Source: Xenorhabdus kozodoii (GTDB lineage: Bacteria > Pseudomonadota > Gammaproteobacteria > Enterobacterales > Enterobacteriaceae). From it: DNA of 64,000 bases. A model generated the notes under the pieces. It did not search any database, was not told the DNA's origin, and was given only the letters and a program-made list of their open reading frames with translations. Below are positions 1 to 8,962 of this stretch, in pieces (the stretch's first letter is position 1; each line of letters opens with the position of its first letter). The position numbers and the translations under genes are program-made. The stretch covers positions 1 to 64,000 of the forward strand of contig NZ_NJCX01000012.1 of the NCBI RefSeq assembly GCF_002632875.1, given 5' to 3'.

Positions 1-2
1 CG

Positions 3-395
3 GTATTGTACCGTGAGATTACCAATGACTGGTCTAAGGTTGTGATGTTGGTAATGCAGGATGCTGCACAAGAAGCAGGTGCCGTTTTTGGTAAACCCAG
101 TGAGAAAGATGATGATTATAAATTGCCCCCGGAGCTTACTTCATTAGCAGAAAAAGCCATTAAACAAGGACGAGCAGTCCGGCAAGGCCAGCCATTAACC
201 CCTTTTAGCGCCGAAGAGTTAGCGTTGATCCAGACTAAATATGTTCATTGCTCATCCCATTGGAATAGTGTGGTAATCAAAGATGAACAAATTGAGGGAG
301 GTGTAGGTTTCATCGAGTTAGTCAGTTTTGTGAACCGCCCTTGTGAAAAATGGCACCGAGCCATCTTTAATATTACCGGTCAGGAAATTTCATAA
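3..395 (+). CDS. 3' end of a probable T6SS lipase/phospholipase effector (Tle1-like, DUF2235), cut by the window edge
   Basis: The reading frame is open to the left edge, so only the last ~130 residues are visible. The first possible start (TTG at 6) is probably internal. The visible part includes YVHCSSHWN and a terminal NRPCEKWHRAIF block, which resemble the C-terminal end of Tle1-type (DUF2235) T6SS phospholipase effectors. The catalytic GxSxG part would lie outside the window and cannot be checked. The stop codon overlaps the start of the next lipoprotein gene by one base, so the two are translationally coupled, as expected for effector and immunity. A second, degenerate copy of its last ~80 bases lies at 1190-1267. 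The family call is inference from C-terminal resemblance and context. Confidence 0.55.
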   Translation, partial: VLYREITNDWSKVVMLVMQDAAQEAGAVFGKPSEKDDDYKLPPELTSLAEKAIKQGRAVRQGQPLTPFSAEELALIQTKYVHCSSHWNSVVIKDEQIEGGVGFIELVSFVNRPCEKWHRAIFNITGQEIS

Positions 396-1099
396 TGAAA
401 AACAAAAAACCATTAGTCCTATTATTGGGTCTAAGTGTGACAGTGGGATTAACTGCCTGCCAGTCTTATCTACCCGGAAAACGGGTAGTCAATTACAAGC
501 TTATTGTGCGCCATAGTGAGCCATTGCCTTATGAGAAATGGTGGTTTAAATTGCGCACGCCGAAATATTTCCCTGTAAGCATCAGTTTTGTCCAATTTCA
601 GGATGAAGATAACTATGTTGTTCAAAAATTTATGCCAGATGGTGCAAACCCAGATTATGAAAGTTTGAATAGTTGGAATAAACGCTTAGGAGGGGGTAGT
701 GGTATTCGAAACTATGGTGAGGCTCTGCCTCGGTCATTGACAGTTTGTTGGGATTCAGTGATTGATAAAAAGTCTTATCAGACAACCTTTAAATTTACCC
801 CCGATGTCTGGCAAGTGATGCGTGAACCCTATATCGGGCGCAGAGTGAAAGGGCGTATATTCTATCGGGATACAATATTTGTTGGGTTAGCTCCGGGTGG
901 AACTGCCCGCGCTTGGTTACCAGGTTATGATAAAAACAACGGTGATAATATCTTGGTTGCTACCGGTGAATCCGTTTTCGGCGATAAGATGACGGTATGT
1001 CAGGGAAAAACAAAACACTCCAGTGGCTATGGAAATGATTACCCAAAATATATCAAAGACTTTATCAAAGGGAAAAAATACCCCTACGGGGAGTGGTAA
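395..1099 (+). CDS. DUF2931 family lipoprotein, copy 1 (candidate effector immunity protein)
   Basis: This 234-residue protein starts with a lipoprotein signal peptide: a basic N-terminus, a hydrophobic stretch and a lipobox ending LTAC (acylated Cys at 22). The mature part resembles DUF2931 lipoproteins, with the conserved blocks FVQFQDEDNY, ALPRSLTVCWDSVID and IFVGLAPGGTARAWL. DUF2931 genes often sit, commonly in tandem, next to T6SS lipase genes. The one-base overlap with the upstream lipase-like gene supports a periplasmic immunity role, but that role is inferred. It is closely similar to the next gene, with near-identical N- and C-terminal parts and a diverged middle. No other function is visible. 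Confidence 0.75.
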   Translation: MKNKKPLVLLLGLSVTVGLTACQSYLPGKRVVNYKLIVRHSEPLPYEKWWFKLRTPKYFPVSISFVQFQDEDNYVVQKFMPDGANPDYESLNSWNKRLGGGSGIRNYGEALPRSLTVCWDSVIDKKSYQTTFKFTPDVWQVMREPYIGRRVKGRIFYRDTIFVGLAPGGTARAWLPGYDKNNGDNILVATGESVFGDKMTVCQGKTKHSSGYGNDYPKYIKDFIKGKKYPYGEW

Positions 1100-1120
1100 G
1101 CGGGGTTAATTGACGCTATT

Positions 1121-1166
1121 CCAACATCAGAAACGCACTTAATTTCTTTAGGGTTTCTGATGTTGG
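1121..1166. terminator. Hairpin after DUF2931 copy 1
   Basis: A perfect 14-bp inverted repeat (CCAACATCAGAAAC at 1121-1134 and its complement at 1153-1166) encloses an 18-base loop, 22 bases after the stop codon. There is no strong T-run, so it is only a probable terminator. An identical copy lies at 2000-2045. Confidence 0.5.
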
Positions 1167-1267
1167 CCTGATTCAATCATTCACAACAAGTTAGTCAGTT
1201 TTGTGAACCTCCCTTGTGAACAATGGCACTGAGCCATCTTTAATATTACCGGTCAGGAAATTTCATA

Positions 1268-1978
1268 ATGAAAAACAAAAAAACATTAACTTTGTTACTG
1301 AGCTTAGGCGTGATATTTGGGTTAACCGCCTGCCAGTCTTATCCGCCCGGAAAACGGGTAGTCAATGACAAGCCTATTGTGCGCCATAGTGAGCCATTGC
1401 CTTATGAGAAATGGAGATTTCAATTTATCACTCCGGAATATTTTCCTGTCAGTATTAGTTTCGTTCAATTTCAGGATGAAGATAATTATATTGTGCAAAA
1501 ATTTATGCCTGATGGTGCCGATTCAAATTATCGTAGTGTAACCACATGGAATAAAAAACTAGGGGGTGGCTCTAGTGGAATTAACAATCATGGTGAAGCC
1601 CTGCCTCGGTCATTGACAGTTTGCTGGGATTCAGTGATTGATAAAAAATCCTACCAAACAACATTTGACTTTACGTCAGAGGTAAGACAATTAATGAGAA
1701 AACCAGCTACCTATCCAGGTTATGAAGGTTACCCACCAGACTACCGAGAGAGAATTTTTATTGGGTTAGCACCTAGTGGTACAGCTCGCGCTTGGCTACG
1801 AGGTATTGATAAAAACAACGGTGATAATATCTTGGTTGCTACCGGTGAATCCGTTTTCGGCGATAAGATGACGGTATGTCAGGGAAAAACAAAACACTCC
1901 AGTGGCTATGGAGATGATTACCCAAAATATATCAAAGACTTTATCAAAGGGAAAAAATACCCCTACGGGGAGTGGTAA
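1268..1978 (+). CDS. DUF2931 family lipoprotein, copy 2 (candidate immunity protein)
   Basis: This 236-residue paralogue of the preceding gene has the same signal peptide and lipobox (LTAC, Cys22) and an identical C-terminal ~50 residues. Around residues 145-165 it differs strongly (a proline/tyrosine-rich stretch instead of the IGRRVKGRIFYRD segment of copy 1). It arose by the 0.86-kb duplication that also copied the end of the lipase-like gene, so its upstream region is a gene remnant. It is probably cotranscribed with copy 1. The diverged middle between near-identical flanks suggests selection on that part, or partial gene conversion of the ends. An immunity role is inferred. Confidence 0.75.
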   Translation: MKNKKTLTLLLSLGVIFGLTACQSYPPGKRVVNDKPIVRHSEPLPYEKWRFQFITPEYFPVSISFVQFQDEDNYIVQKFMPDGADSNYRSVTTWNKKLGGGSSGINNHGEALPRSLTVCWDSVIDKKSYQTTFDFTSEVRQLMRKPATYPGYEGYPPDYRERIFIGLAPSGTARAWLRGIDKNNGDNILVATGESVFGDKMTVCQGKTKHSSGYGDDYPKYIKDFIKGKKYPYGEW

Positions 1979-1999
1979 GCGGGGTTAATTGACGCTATT

Positions 2000-2045
2000 C
2001 CAACATCAGAAACGCACTTAATTTCTTTAGGGTTTCTGATGTTGG
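2000..2045. terminator. Hairpin after DUF2931 copy 2
   Basis: This is the duplicated copy of the 14-bp-stem hairpin seen at 1121-1166 (arms 2000-2013 and 2032-2045), 21 bases after the stop codon of the second lipoprotein gene. Confidence 0.5.
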
Positions 2046-2050
2046 CCTGA

Positions 2051-2275
2051 TATTAATGACATCGGTCAAACGACAAAAACGTTGCCAGCTCATTCGTTCA
2101 AGCAATTGATATTCCATTTTTTCATCGGAAAGATGATGGAAATGTTTCAGGATAATGATGCGAACCATCATCTCCGTGGGGAACGGCGTGCGTCCCCCTT
2201 TAGAAGAAACAATGCGGGGCACCGCGCGGTCAACCGCCTCAGCGAGTGCCGAAAAATCGACATATTAATCAAGCG
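2051..2275 (-). pseudogene. Remnant of an IS5-type transposase (DUF772 domain)
   Basis: The minus-strand translation from about 2275 down to 2051 gives an N-terminal transposase fragment with GGRTPFPTEMMVRII, LKHFHHLSDEKMEYQLL and a following RFCRL segment. It matches the N-terminal domain of IS5-family transposases (pattern GRPPYP..TMLRI.LLQ..y.LSD..ME). No catalytic DDE core follows: the fragment runs into the duplicated lipoprotein unit at about 2051. It is a dead fragment and marks the edge of the duplication. Confidence 0.7.
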
Positions 2276-2375
2276 CAAGCCGTGGGTCGCCTAATTCATC
2301 TATTTTCTGACGATGACATTCGGCCGCCAATTTGTCTTAATGAGCAACGGTCTTTCACTTTACACCATCGCACTG

Positions 2376-2581
2376 ATTGGCATCGATCTTGGCAAGCATT
2401 CCTTTCATATCCATTGCAGGCGCATTATCACTATTTGGTTGAACAAATCACCGAGATTGAAACCGCCTTGCCACAAGAGATTGCTCAGGATGATACCGGG
2501 CAGCGGCTGATGACTATTCCCGGTGTTGGTCCGATTACGGCGAGTGTGCTTTCCTCGCAACTGGGTGATGGCAAGCAATAC
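2376..2581 (+). pseudogene. Remnant of an IS110-family transposase
   Basis: Two pieces in different frames are visible. IGIDLGKHSFHIHC (from 2376) is the N-terminal DEDD-domain start of IS110 transposases. A second piece (from about 2420) reads YLVEQITEIE, then [12 protein letters not shown] and QLGDGKQY, which is the helix-hairpin-helix/Transposase_20 part. Everything between is deleted with a frame change, and the C-terminus is missing. The fragment stops at about 2581, where an IS1 fragment on the other strand begins. Confidence 0.75.
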
Positions 2582-2676
2582 AGGTTATGCCTCTCAATAC
2601 GTTGGGTATAACGCTTGCTGACCACATGGAGTTTCCCTGCCAACGCTTTCTCGTCACTTTTCCAACCATCGCTCAT
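2581..2676 (-). pseudogene. Remnant of an IS1-family InsB transposase
   Basis: The minus-strand translation of 2676-2581 gives about 32 residues including [19 protein letters not shown]. This is almost identical to the conserved C-terminal part of the IS1 InsB transposase ([16 protein letters not shown]). It is cut off by the IS110 remnant on one side and by the IS982 element on the other. Only this ~100-bp piece remains. Confidence 0.8.
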
Positions 2677-2680
2677 ATAG

Positions 2681-3672
2681 ATAACCTCAACTTTGTTTAA
2701 GCATCGCAATTTCATGGTCACGTAAACCTAAGCTCGGCTTTTTCGGCTGGAATATATAAGCAATCAGTCCTGAGACTATTTCCAGTAAAAAGCCGACTAC
2801 GCTTCGGTGCCTTGAATGTTCTATCTGAGAAATATTTTTCAATTGGTCATTCACCGTTTCTATCAAAAACCGTTTTCTTAACATCGCCTTGTCCCAAAGC
2901 GATAAAAATTTGGCTTTCATACTACGGCGAACATCCGTGATTAACGTAAGCCCTTCCTCTTTCAGTTCATCGCATAACACTTGGGATAAATAGCCTTTGT
3001 CACCATAGAGATGCCCGGTTAACCTTTGACTAATTCCTTTACCGGCTGACGGTCGTCAACATTTTCCGGGGTTAATTTAACGGATAAAATCTCACCGCAA
3101 TCATCAATAATCAGATGGAGTTTAAAGCCATAAAACCATCCTGTGCGGGTTTTTCCTCGCTGCGCGACACCCTCAAACTTTATGGCGAGAAATACGCAGG
3201 TTATGGCAGACCGCGATTTTAGTGGAATCGATAAAGGCAATGCCGTGTGATTTTTGTTTGCGTGAAGAAAGGAAAGCGCATAACGGAATAAGGGCTCTTT
3301 TCTTCAATGTTATTATTCGATTGTAGCTCACCAGACTGGGGAAATCTGCTTTGAGGTATTGTTGCACATACTCAGTATAAAACGCTTTAAAATGACGATA
3401 ATGGCTCATGTGAAATAAAATGAGGAGAGTCATTATTTCGCTGAGAGACAGGGAAGTGGCGCGATGACGCTTGAGCTGATTATTCTCAATGAGCTGTTGT
3501 TCCCAAAGGGGAATAAATTTTTGGCAAAAGTCATCGACGCAACAGAAAAGTTCTTCTAAAGTAGTCATAGCCTGAGGATCCCCACGATTTTGTTTTCTAA
3601 GCAAAAACTTTGATCGTGCCTCAGGCACTTAGTTCCCTTTTGTCTTTCCTTTCTTAAGCGAAGTTCAGGTTT
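2681..3672 (-). mobile_element. IS982-family insertion sequence, complete ends but dead transposase
   Basis: Imperfect terminal inverted repeats (15 of 18 match) lie at 2684-2701 (ACCTCAACTTTGTTTAAG) and 3653-3670 (complement of ACCTGAACTTCGCTTAAG). The span of ~990 bp is normal for the IS982 family. Direct repeats ATATAG flank it at 2675-2680 and 3673-3678 and fit a 6-bp target duplication. Since the left flank is the IS1 remnant, it probably landed in already degenerate IS DNA. The single transposase gene carries two frameshifts. Confidence 0.75.
2687..3628 (-). pseudogene. IS982-family transposase with two frameshifts
   Basis: Three minus-strand reading frames join into one IS982-type transposase. 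3628-3173 carries the N-terminus and FIDSTKIAVCHNLRISRHK. 3200-3019 carries EGVAQRGKTRTGWFYGFKLH and the PENVDDRQPV block. 3020-2687 carries HLYGDKGYLS, LRKRFLIETVNDQLKNISQ and EHSRHRSVVGFL. The frame breaks lie at about 3178 (after HKV) and about 3020 (after KELVKG). The family DDE residues can be followed across the pieces, but no continuous protein can be made. Some IS elements use programmed frameshifting; two separate shifts in an IS982 gene more likely mean decay. Confidence 0.85.
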
Positions 3673-3812
3673 ATATAGTTATTTAAATTAAAAACCAAAT
3701 CGGGTAAAACTAAGTAATGATGAGTAAAATTCAACGCATTTCTGTCTTATTTACTGATAGCGCCCCACTCATTTTCGTATGGGACGCTATTTTATTACTT
3801 ATCAATAAATTA

Positions 3813-6287
3813 TCACTGACCAAACATCTCACGTAACCAGCCAGGCGCTTCTTTTTCATTATCCTCTATAGGCTGTTGCACCGATTGCTGGCATAGCCCC
3901 TGTGGATCATCAGTCCAAACCGGTAAGACTCTGATTCCGCTGCCTTCACAGTTGAAACTGCCATCGTCATTGACGGACATCTCCACGATACCTTCCGGTA
4001 AGCGATTATTCAGTTCCAGTGGGGTTTCATTTTCCAGATAACGGCGGTAAATCGTCAGTGCGCCCGTCGCTCCGGTTAAGTTGGTTGGGCCATTGTTATC
4101 GCGTCCCGTCCAAACAATCGCTACTTCTTTGCCATCAATGCCGGTAAACCAACTATCACGAAGATCATTCGTTGTTCCGGTCTTACCTGCCAGATGATAT
4201 TTACCATATTGACTGGTCAGTGAACGCCCTGTGCCTCGCGCCACAACCTGCTGCATACCGTATAACGTCAGATAAGCGGCCTGTGGCGGCACAACGCGTT
4301 CAGCCTGAGGATAGCTCTGGTAAATCACCGTACCATCTTCTGCAATGATGGAACGCAACGCTGAGAGTGTCGCGCGATTACCTCCGCTGGCAATCGTCTG
4401 GAACTCTTGCGCCATTTCCATTGGCGTCAGGTTAATTGCGCCCAACAACATAGAAGGGTTCTGTTGGATCTCTTTCGCGGGGATGCCAAGTGAAATTAAG
4501 GTGCTGGCAATGCGATCTAACCCAACATCCAGCCCCAAGTTCACGGTCGGCACATTCATTGAACGCGCTAGCGCATCAATCAACATGACACGCCCACTAA
4601 AAGTACGGCTAAAGTTCTTCGGCTCCCAGGGCTTTCCACCCGCCTGAGGGATAGAGATCGGTTCATCCGCCAGCCAGGTATTCAGGCGATATTTATCCGG
4701 CTGGCTCAATGCCGTCAGATAAGTGGCGGGTTTAGCAAGGGAACCAATCAAACGACGCGCATTCAATGCCCGGTTAAATCCGGCATATTGTGGCTGGGAA
4801 CCACCAACCATCGCGCGAACTTCACCGCTGAAACGGTCAACAACGACCATCGCGCCTTCCAGATCATTAATCTTGCGCGTTTTTCGCAGAGCCGCAACCC
4901 CTTCTTCAATGGATTTTTCCGCCGCATCCTGCGAAACCGGATCGAGGGTAGTAAAGATTTTCACCCCGGACAAGTCATTGATTTTATCACCTAACTTTTC
5001 CTGCAATTCCTGTCGAACCAATTGCATAAAGGCGGGTTGCGGCGTAATCACCCCGCTTTTCGGTTTTACCCCTAACGGACGGGCACTGAGGAGGTTATAC
5101 AGTTCCTGATCGATGACTTTTCGGTTCTGGAGGATTTTCAAAACGATATTACGTCGCTCCAATGCGGCACCGGGATTGCGCCACGGGTTATACCACGAAG
5201 CCCCCTTCACCATTCCCACCAGCAACGCTTGCTGATCCAAACTCAGTTCATCAACCGGGCGCCCGAAATAGTACAGGCTCGCCAGTGGGAAGCCACGGAT
5301 CTCCCCATCGCCACTTTGCCCCAGATAAACTTCGTTCAGGTACAATTCCAGAATACGATCCTTGCTATAACGCGCATCCATCAGCAACGCCATATAGGCT
5401 TCATTCGCTTTACGGCTAAAAGTACGTTCATTGGAGAGGAACAGGTTTCTCACCAATTGCTGCGTCAGGGTACTTCCCCCCTGCACCGCACGTCCCGCTA
5501 CCAAGTTAGCCAAAAACGCACGAGCAATGGAAAGCGGCCTGACCCCATCATGTTCATAAAAATAACGGTCTTCTGTTTCCAGCAACGTCTGAACCAGCAA
5601 ATCAGGGAAGCCCGAACGCGGGACAAACAGGCGTTGTTCACCATTCGGCGATTGCATCATGGTGATCAATTTGGGATCAAGGCGGAAAAAACCAAACTGA
5701 CGTTGGTTTTCCATGTTTTCAATGCCGCCAAGGTGGTTATTCTCAAAAGTGAGTCGTGCCTGAATTTGCTCTTCTTTACCGTCCGGGAAATCAAATGGGC
5801 GGCGTAGCATCTCTATGCTATTTCCCCTGACCACAAATTCACCTGCACGGGTGATTTTGGTCACTCTTCGATACTGCATGCCTTCCAGCAAGTGGATCAT
5901 TTCGTCCTTGCTGTAATTCATGCCAGGTTCAAGATTAACCATCCGTCCGTACACGGCGGCCGGCAAATCCCAGACTTTTCCGTCAATACGTTCGCGAATT
6001 TTGTTATCCAGATAAAAACCATAAATGGCAATGAGTACCGCCAGCACAATAAAGATTTTTAGCAGTAACCACAAAAACCTGTGCCCTCCCCTTTTAGGCG
6101 GGCGGGCGTTAGCACTGCGGGCGCTTTTCCCTTTTTTCGTCATGACTTCATCCTCATCGTCGTCAAAATCATCATTTTCATAATCATCATAATCATCCCG
6201 CCGATCGCGTTTTTTCGATGCTCGCCCACGACGATGTCCTGATTTTTTACCCTTGCGTCCGATTGGCTGACGATCATCATCAGACAT
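3813..6287 (-). CDS. mrcB: Penicillin-binding protein 1B (bifunctional glycosyltransferase/transpeptidase)
   Basis: This 824-residue class A PBP polymerises and cross-links peptidoglycan at the inner membrane. It has a charged, Asp/Arg/Lys-rich cytoplasmic tail (about 1-68), one transmembrane helix (about 70-92), a UB2H-like region, a GT51 glycosyltransferase domain with catalytic Glu in TEDRYFYEHDG (E239) and QGGSTLTQQL, then a transpeptidase domain with SLAK (S516), SMN and KTGT (K702). Length and motif spacing match E. coli PBP1B, whose activator is LpoB. The gene lies 49 bases downstream of hrpB on the same strand, the usual enterobacterial order. The start gives the MSDDDRQPIGRKGKK N-terminus. 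Confidence 0.97.
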   Translation of the reverse strand: MSDDDRQPIGRKGKKSGHRRGRASKKRDRRDDYDDYENDDFDDDEDEVMTKKGKSARSANARPPKRGGHRFLWLLLKIFIVLAVLIAIYGFYLDNKIRERIDGKVWDLPAAVYGRMVNLEPGMNYSKDEMIHLLEGMQYRRVTKITRAGEFVVRGNSIEMLRRPFDFPDGKEEQIQARLTFENNHLGGIENMENQRQFGFFRLDPKLITMMQSPNGEQRLFVPRSGFPDLLVQTLLETEDRYFYEHDGVRPLSIARAFLANLVAGRAVQGGSTLTQQLVRNLFLSNERTFSRKANEAYMALLMDARYSKDRILELYLNEVYLGQSGDGEIRGFPLASLYYFGRPVDELSLDQQALLVGMVKGASWYNPWRNPGAALERRNIVLKILQNRKVIDQELYNLLSARPLGVKPKSGVITPQPAFMQLVRQELQEKLGDKINDLSGVKIFTTLDPVSQDAAEKSIEEGVAALRKTRKINDLEGAMVVVDRFSGEVRAMVGGSQPQYAGFNRALNARRLIGSLAKPATYLTALSQPDKYRLNTWLADEPISIPQAGGKPWEPKNFSRTFSGRVMLIDALARSMNVPTVNLGLDVGLDRIASTLISLGIPAKEIQQNPSMLLGAINLTPMEMAQEFQTIASGGNRATLSALRSIIAEDGTVIYQSYPQAERVVPPQAAYLTLYGMQQVVARGTGRSLTSQYGKYHLAGKTGTTNDLRDSWFTGIDGKEVAIVWTGRDNNGPTNLTGATGALTIYRRYLENETPLELNNRLPEGIVEMSVNDDGSFNCEGSGIRVLPVWTDDPQGLCQQSVQQPIEDNEKEAPGWLREMFGQ

Positions 6288-6336
6288 ACCGAATTCTCCA
6301 AATATTGATTAAATACAGTCATATAACTACAAACCA

Positions 6337-8871
6337 TTACATCTGTTTTTTCACGCTCCGGGTCGGTGCTGTGTTGGCTGGATCATCTGGCCACAAATGT
6401 TTAGGGTAACGCCCTTTCATCTCTTTTTGCACTTCACGATACGCTCCTTGCCAAAACGCGGCGAGATCTTGCGTGATCTGTAATGGACGATGGGCTGGGG
6501 ATAACAACGCAATGACAACCGGAACTCGCCCTTTCGCCAATACCGGGTTTTGCTGCTCTCCGTACATTTCCTGCATTCTGACTGACAGTACAGGAGGTTT
6601 ATCATGAAAATACTGGATAGTGATCCTGCTCCCCGTTGGCACAGTGTAATTAGTAGGCAATTCATTATCCAGTATTTGCCGTTGCTGCCAATCAAGTAAT
6701 CCCATCAAACAGGAGGACAACTCAATCTGGCGCAACCCTTTTAAATCATCAACATTTCCCAAAGCCGGAAGCAACCACTGTTCAAGGGAGTCTAACAGTG
6801 CTTCGTCATCAACCGCAGGCCATTCCACTTCCGGTAACCATTCTGTCGCCCTTTGCAGGCGAATGCGCAACTGCAACGCTGCCTGTGACCAATTCAACGC
6901 CGACAATCCTGCCTGCCTGACCCAATTGAGCAAGGCTTCCCGTAATTCCGCTGCCGACGGTTTTGCCAATGGCTGTGATTTGACCACTAATCGCCCACAT
7001 TGCAAACGCTTCCATGCCCGCAATGATCCTCGGTTATCATCCCATTCTACAGTTGTATGTTCAGTAAACAGAAGAGCGTGTTGTTTTATGGTTTGCTCAA
7101 TGTCCAGCGAACAAGCCAGTAAAACCCGCGCATCAGGATGGTGACTTCCCTGCTGTAACGAGGGAGTCACCAACCAAGCCTCTCCCGAAAGCGGCTCTTC
7201 ACGCTCTAGCGCCACCCCCAAACCATTGGCTAACTGAAAACGTCCAAGATGATCGCGGTTTTTGGCAATCCGATCTGGAAACCCTTGCACCAAGAGTTCA
7301 GGCACCAGATCTAACCTGAGATCCTCCGAATTATCTGGCAGGCGCTGTGCTTTATTTTTATCCGCCCGGTGATCGGCAAAATTTCTGACGAGTTGATTGG
7401 CTCGTTGCAGCCAATGGCGCTGATCCGTCGTCATCCAATAAAGAAGATCGGGCTGTCCACGACGCGGAGGCTCTTCCAGAATGGCAACCAATTTCGCTGC
7501 CGTTACCAATGCTGCACGGTTTTGTTCTGTGCTTCCGTTTTCTTTATTTTCTTTACTTAAACACCTTTCTTTACCTGAACACAGTATCGCAGCCAAACGC
7601 GGTTCACTGCCGGAGCCGGCCATTTGCCAACCACGGGAAGTCAGTTGCTGGTTGTCACCCAACGCTCCCAGTCGCTGCAACAGGGATTTTGCAACCGTCA
7701 ATGCGGGTTGAGGTGGATTATCCAACCAATGAAGTTGGGTGCTGTCACGGCATCCCCACTGCAATAAAGAGAGCAGTAAACCGCTCAGGTCTGAATGCAA
7801 GATCGCCGGTTCATTGTGCTCTCTGGCTCTTTCTGCCTGCTCCTGACTAAATAAATGCCAGCAAATGCCCGCTTCCAATCGTCCTGCCCGCCCTGCCCGC
7901 TGAACCATCGATGCCTGGCTAATGCGTTGGGTCATTAAGCGGGTCAGGCCACTTTTCGGCTCAAATCGGCTGGTACGTTCTAGTCCGCTGTCTACCACTA
8001 ACCGGATACCTTCAATCGTCAAACTGGTTTCGGCAATATTGGTGGCGAGAACGACTTTACGCATTCCCACCGGAGCTGGCGCGATGGCTTTGCGTTGTTC
8101 CGACAACGACAATGCACCATATAATGGACACAACAGCGTATCGTCATTGATCTTGCCTGCCAATTGCGACAGAACTCGCTGGATTTCGCCGACACCAGGC
8201 AGAAACAGCAACAGCGATCCCGTCTCCTGCTGCAATAACCGCAATACCGCCGATGCAACCGACTGTTCAAAAGATTGATGAGGGGAAAGAGGATGATACG
8301 ACCTCGTGACCGGATAGCTACGTCCTTCTGACACAATCACAGGCGCATCGGGTAATAAAGAAGAAAGGCGCTGGTTATCCAATGTTGCCGACATCACTAA
8401 GAGATGCAAATCATCACGTAACCCTTCCTGCACATCCAGCAACAGTGCCAAAGCCAGATCGGCCTGTAAACTGCGTTCATGAAATTCATCAAGGATCACG
8501 AGCGAAACACCGTTCAATTCAGGATCTTGTTGCAACATTCGCGTCAAGATCCCTTCGGTCACAACTTCAAGCCGGGTTGATGCACTGACTTTGGTTTCCG
8601 AACGCATTCGGTAACCGATGGTTATGCCAACAGGCTCATTAAGTTGTTCGGCAAGGCGTTCCGCCACACTACGTGCAGCAATACGCCGCGGTTCCAGCAT
8701 AATAATACGCCCTGGCAATTGTGATTGCTGTAAAATCGCCAATGGTAATCCGGTCGATTTTCCCGCCCCCGTTGGTGCGTGCAGTAACACTTGCTTGGAT
8801 GTTTGCAATGCAGCAATCACGGTTTCCACTACGTCATAAATAGGCAATAAATCACAAATGGGTAATGACAA
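6337..8871 (-). CDS. hrpB: ATP-dependent RNA helicase HrpB (DEAH-box)
   Basis: This 844-residue DExH helicase has Walker A GAGKST at 35-40 and a DEFH box at 128-131. A SAT motif (VMSATLDNQRL) follows, as does the motif VI block QRAGRAGRLEAG. The C-terminal half is the HrpB-specific extension. The length is close to E. coli HrpB (~820). Its cellular role is poorly defined; HrpB-type helicases are linked to RNA metabolism. It precedes mrcB and is divergent from sfsA; the ligT/thpR gene present next to sfsA in E. coli is absent here. Confidence 0.95.
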   Translation of the reverse strand: MSLPICDLLPIYDVVETVIAALQTSKQVLLHAPTGAGKSTGLPLAILQQSQLPGRIIMLEPRRIAARSVAERLAEQLNEPVGITIGYRMRSETKVSASTRLEVVTEGILTRMLQQDPELNGVSLVILDEFHERSLQADLALALLLDVQEGLRDDLHLLVMSATLDNQRLSSLLPDAPVIVSEGRSYPVTRSYHPLSPHQSFEQSVASAVLRLLQQETGSLLLFLPGVGEIQRVLSQLAGKINDDTLLCPLYGALSLSEQRKAIAPAPVGMRKVVLATNIAETSLTIEGIRLVVDSGLERTSRFEPKSGLTRLMTQRISQASMVQRAGRAGRLEAGICWHLFSQEQAERAREHNEPAILHSDLSGLLLSLLQWGCRDSTQLHWLDNPPQPALTVAKSLLQRLGALGDNQQLTSRGWQMAGSGSEPRLAAILCSGKERCLSKENKENGSTEQNRAALVTAAKLVAILEEPPRRGQPDLLYWMTTDQRHWLQRANQLVRNFADHRADKNKAQRLPDNSEDLRLDLVPELLVQGFPDRIAKNRDHLGRFQLANGLGVALEREEPLSGEAWLVTPSLQQGSHHPDARVLLACSLDIEQTIKQHALLFTEHTTVEWDDNRGSLRAWKRLQCGRLVVKSQPLAKPSAAELREALLNWVRQAGLSALNWSQAALQLRIRLQRATEWLPEVEWPAVDDEALLDSLEQWLLPALGNVDDLKGLRQIELSSCLMGLLDWQQRQILDNELPTNYTVPTGSRITIQYFHDKPPVLSVRMQEMYGEQQNPVLAKGRVPVVIALLSPAHRPLQITQDLAAFWQGAYREVQKEMKGRYPKHLWPDDPANTAPTRSVKKQM

Positions 8872-8962
8872 AGGATCACCATAATGAATTAACTTTCAAT
8901 GGATGTCATTGTAGCATTAGCACCTTTGGTTTCATCCTCCCACTGGTTATGAAGGAACGTTT

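Larger units (their letters stand above)
317..1172 (+). repeat. Tandem duplication, unit 1
   Basis: The unit runs from the last ~80 bases of the lipase-like gene through DUF2931 copy 1 to just past the hairpin at 1121-1166. It is repeated at 1190-2051. The outer parts are nearly identical between copies; the middle of the lipoprotein gene has diverged. Confidence 0.85.
1190..2051 (+). repeat. Tandem duplication, unit 2
   Basis: This is the second copy of the 317-1172 unit. Its first ~80 bases are a non-functional copy of the 3' end of the lipase-like gene, including the same TAATG stop/start junction. This shows that the duplication endpoint lay inside the effector gene. It ends where similarity to a broken IS5-type transposase begins. 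Confidence 0.85.

Noticed and set aside
1121-2045. Repeated hairpins considered as a possible CRISPR or attachment-site pair
   Set aside because: There are only two copies and they are explained by the tandem duplication of the whole DUF2931 unit.
4345-5807. Several plus-strand open frames of 60-190 residues opposite mrcB
   Set aside because: They are antisense shadows of a well-conserved gene with no ribosome sites, family motifs or plausible composition.
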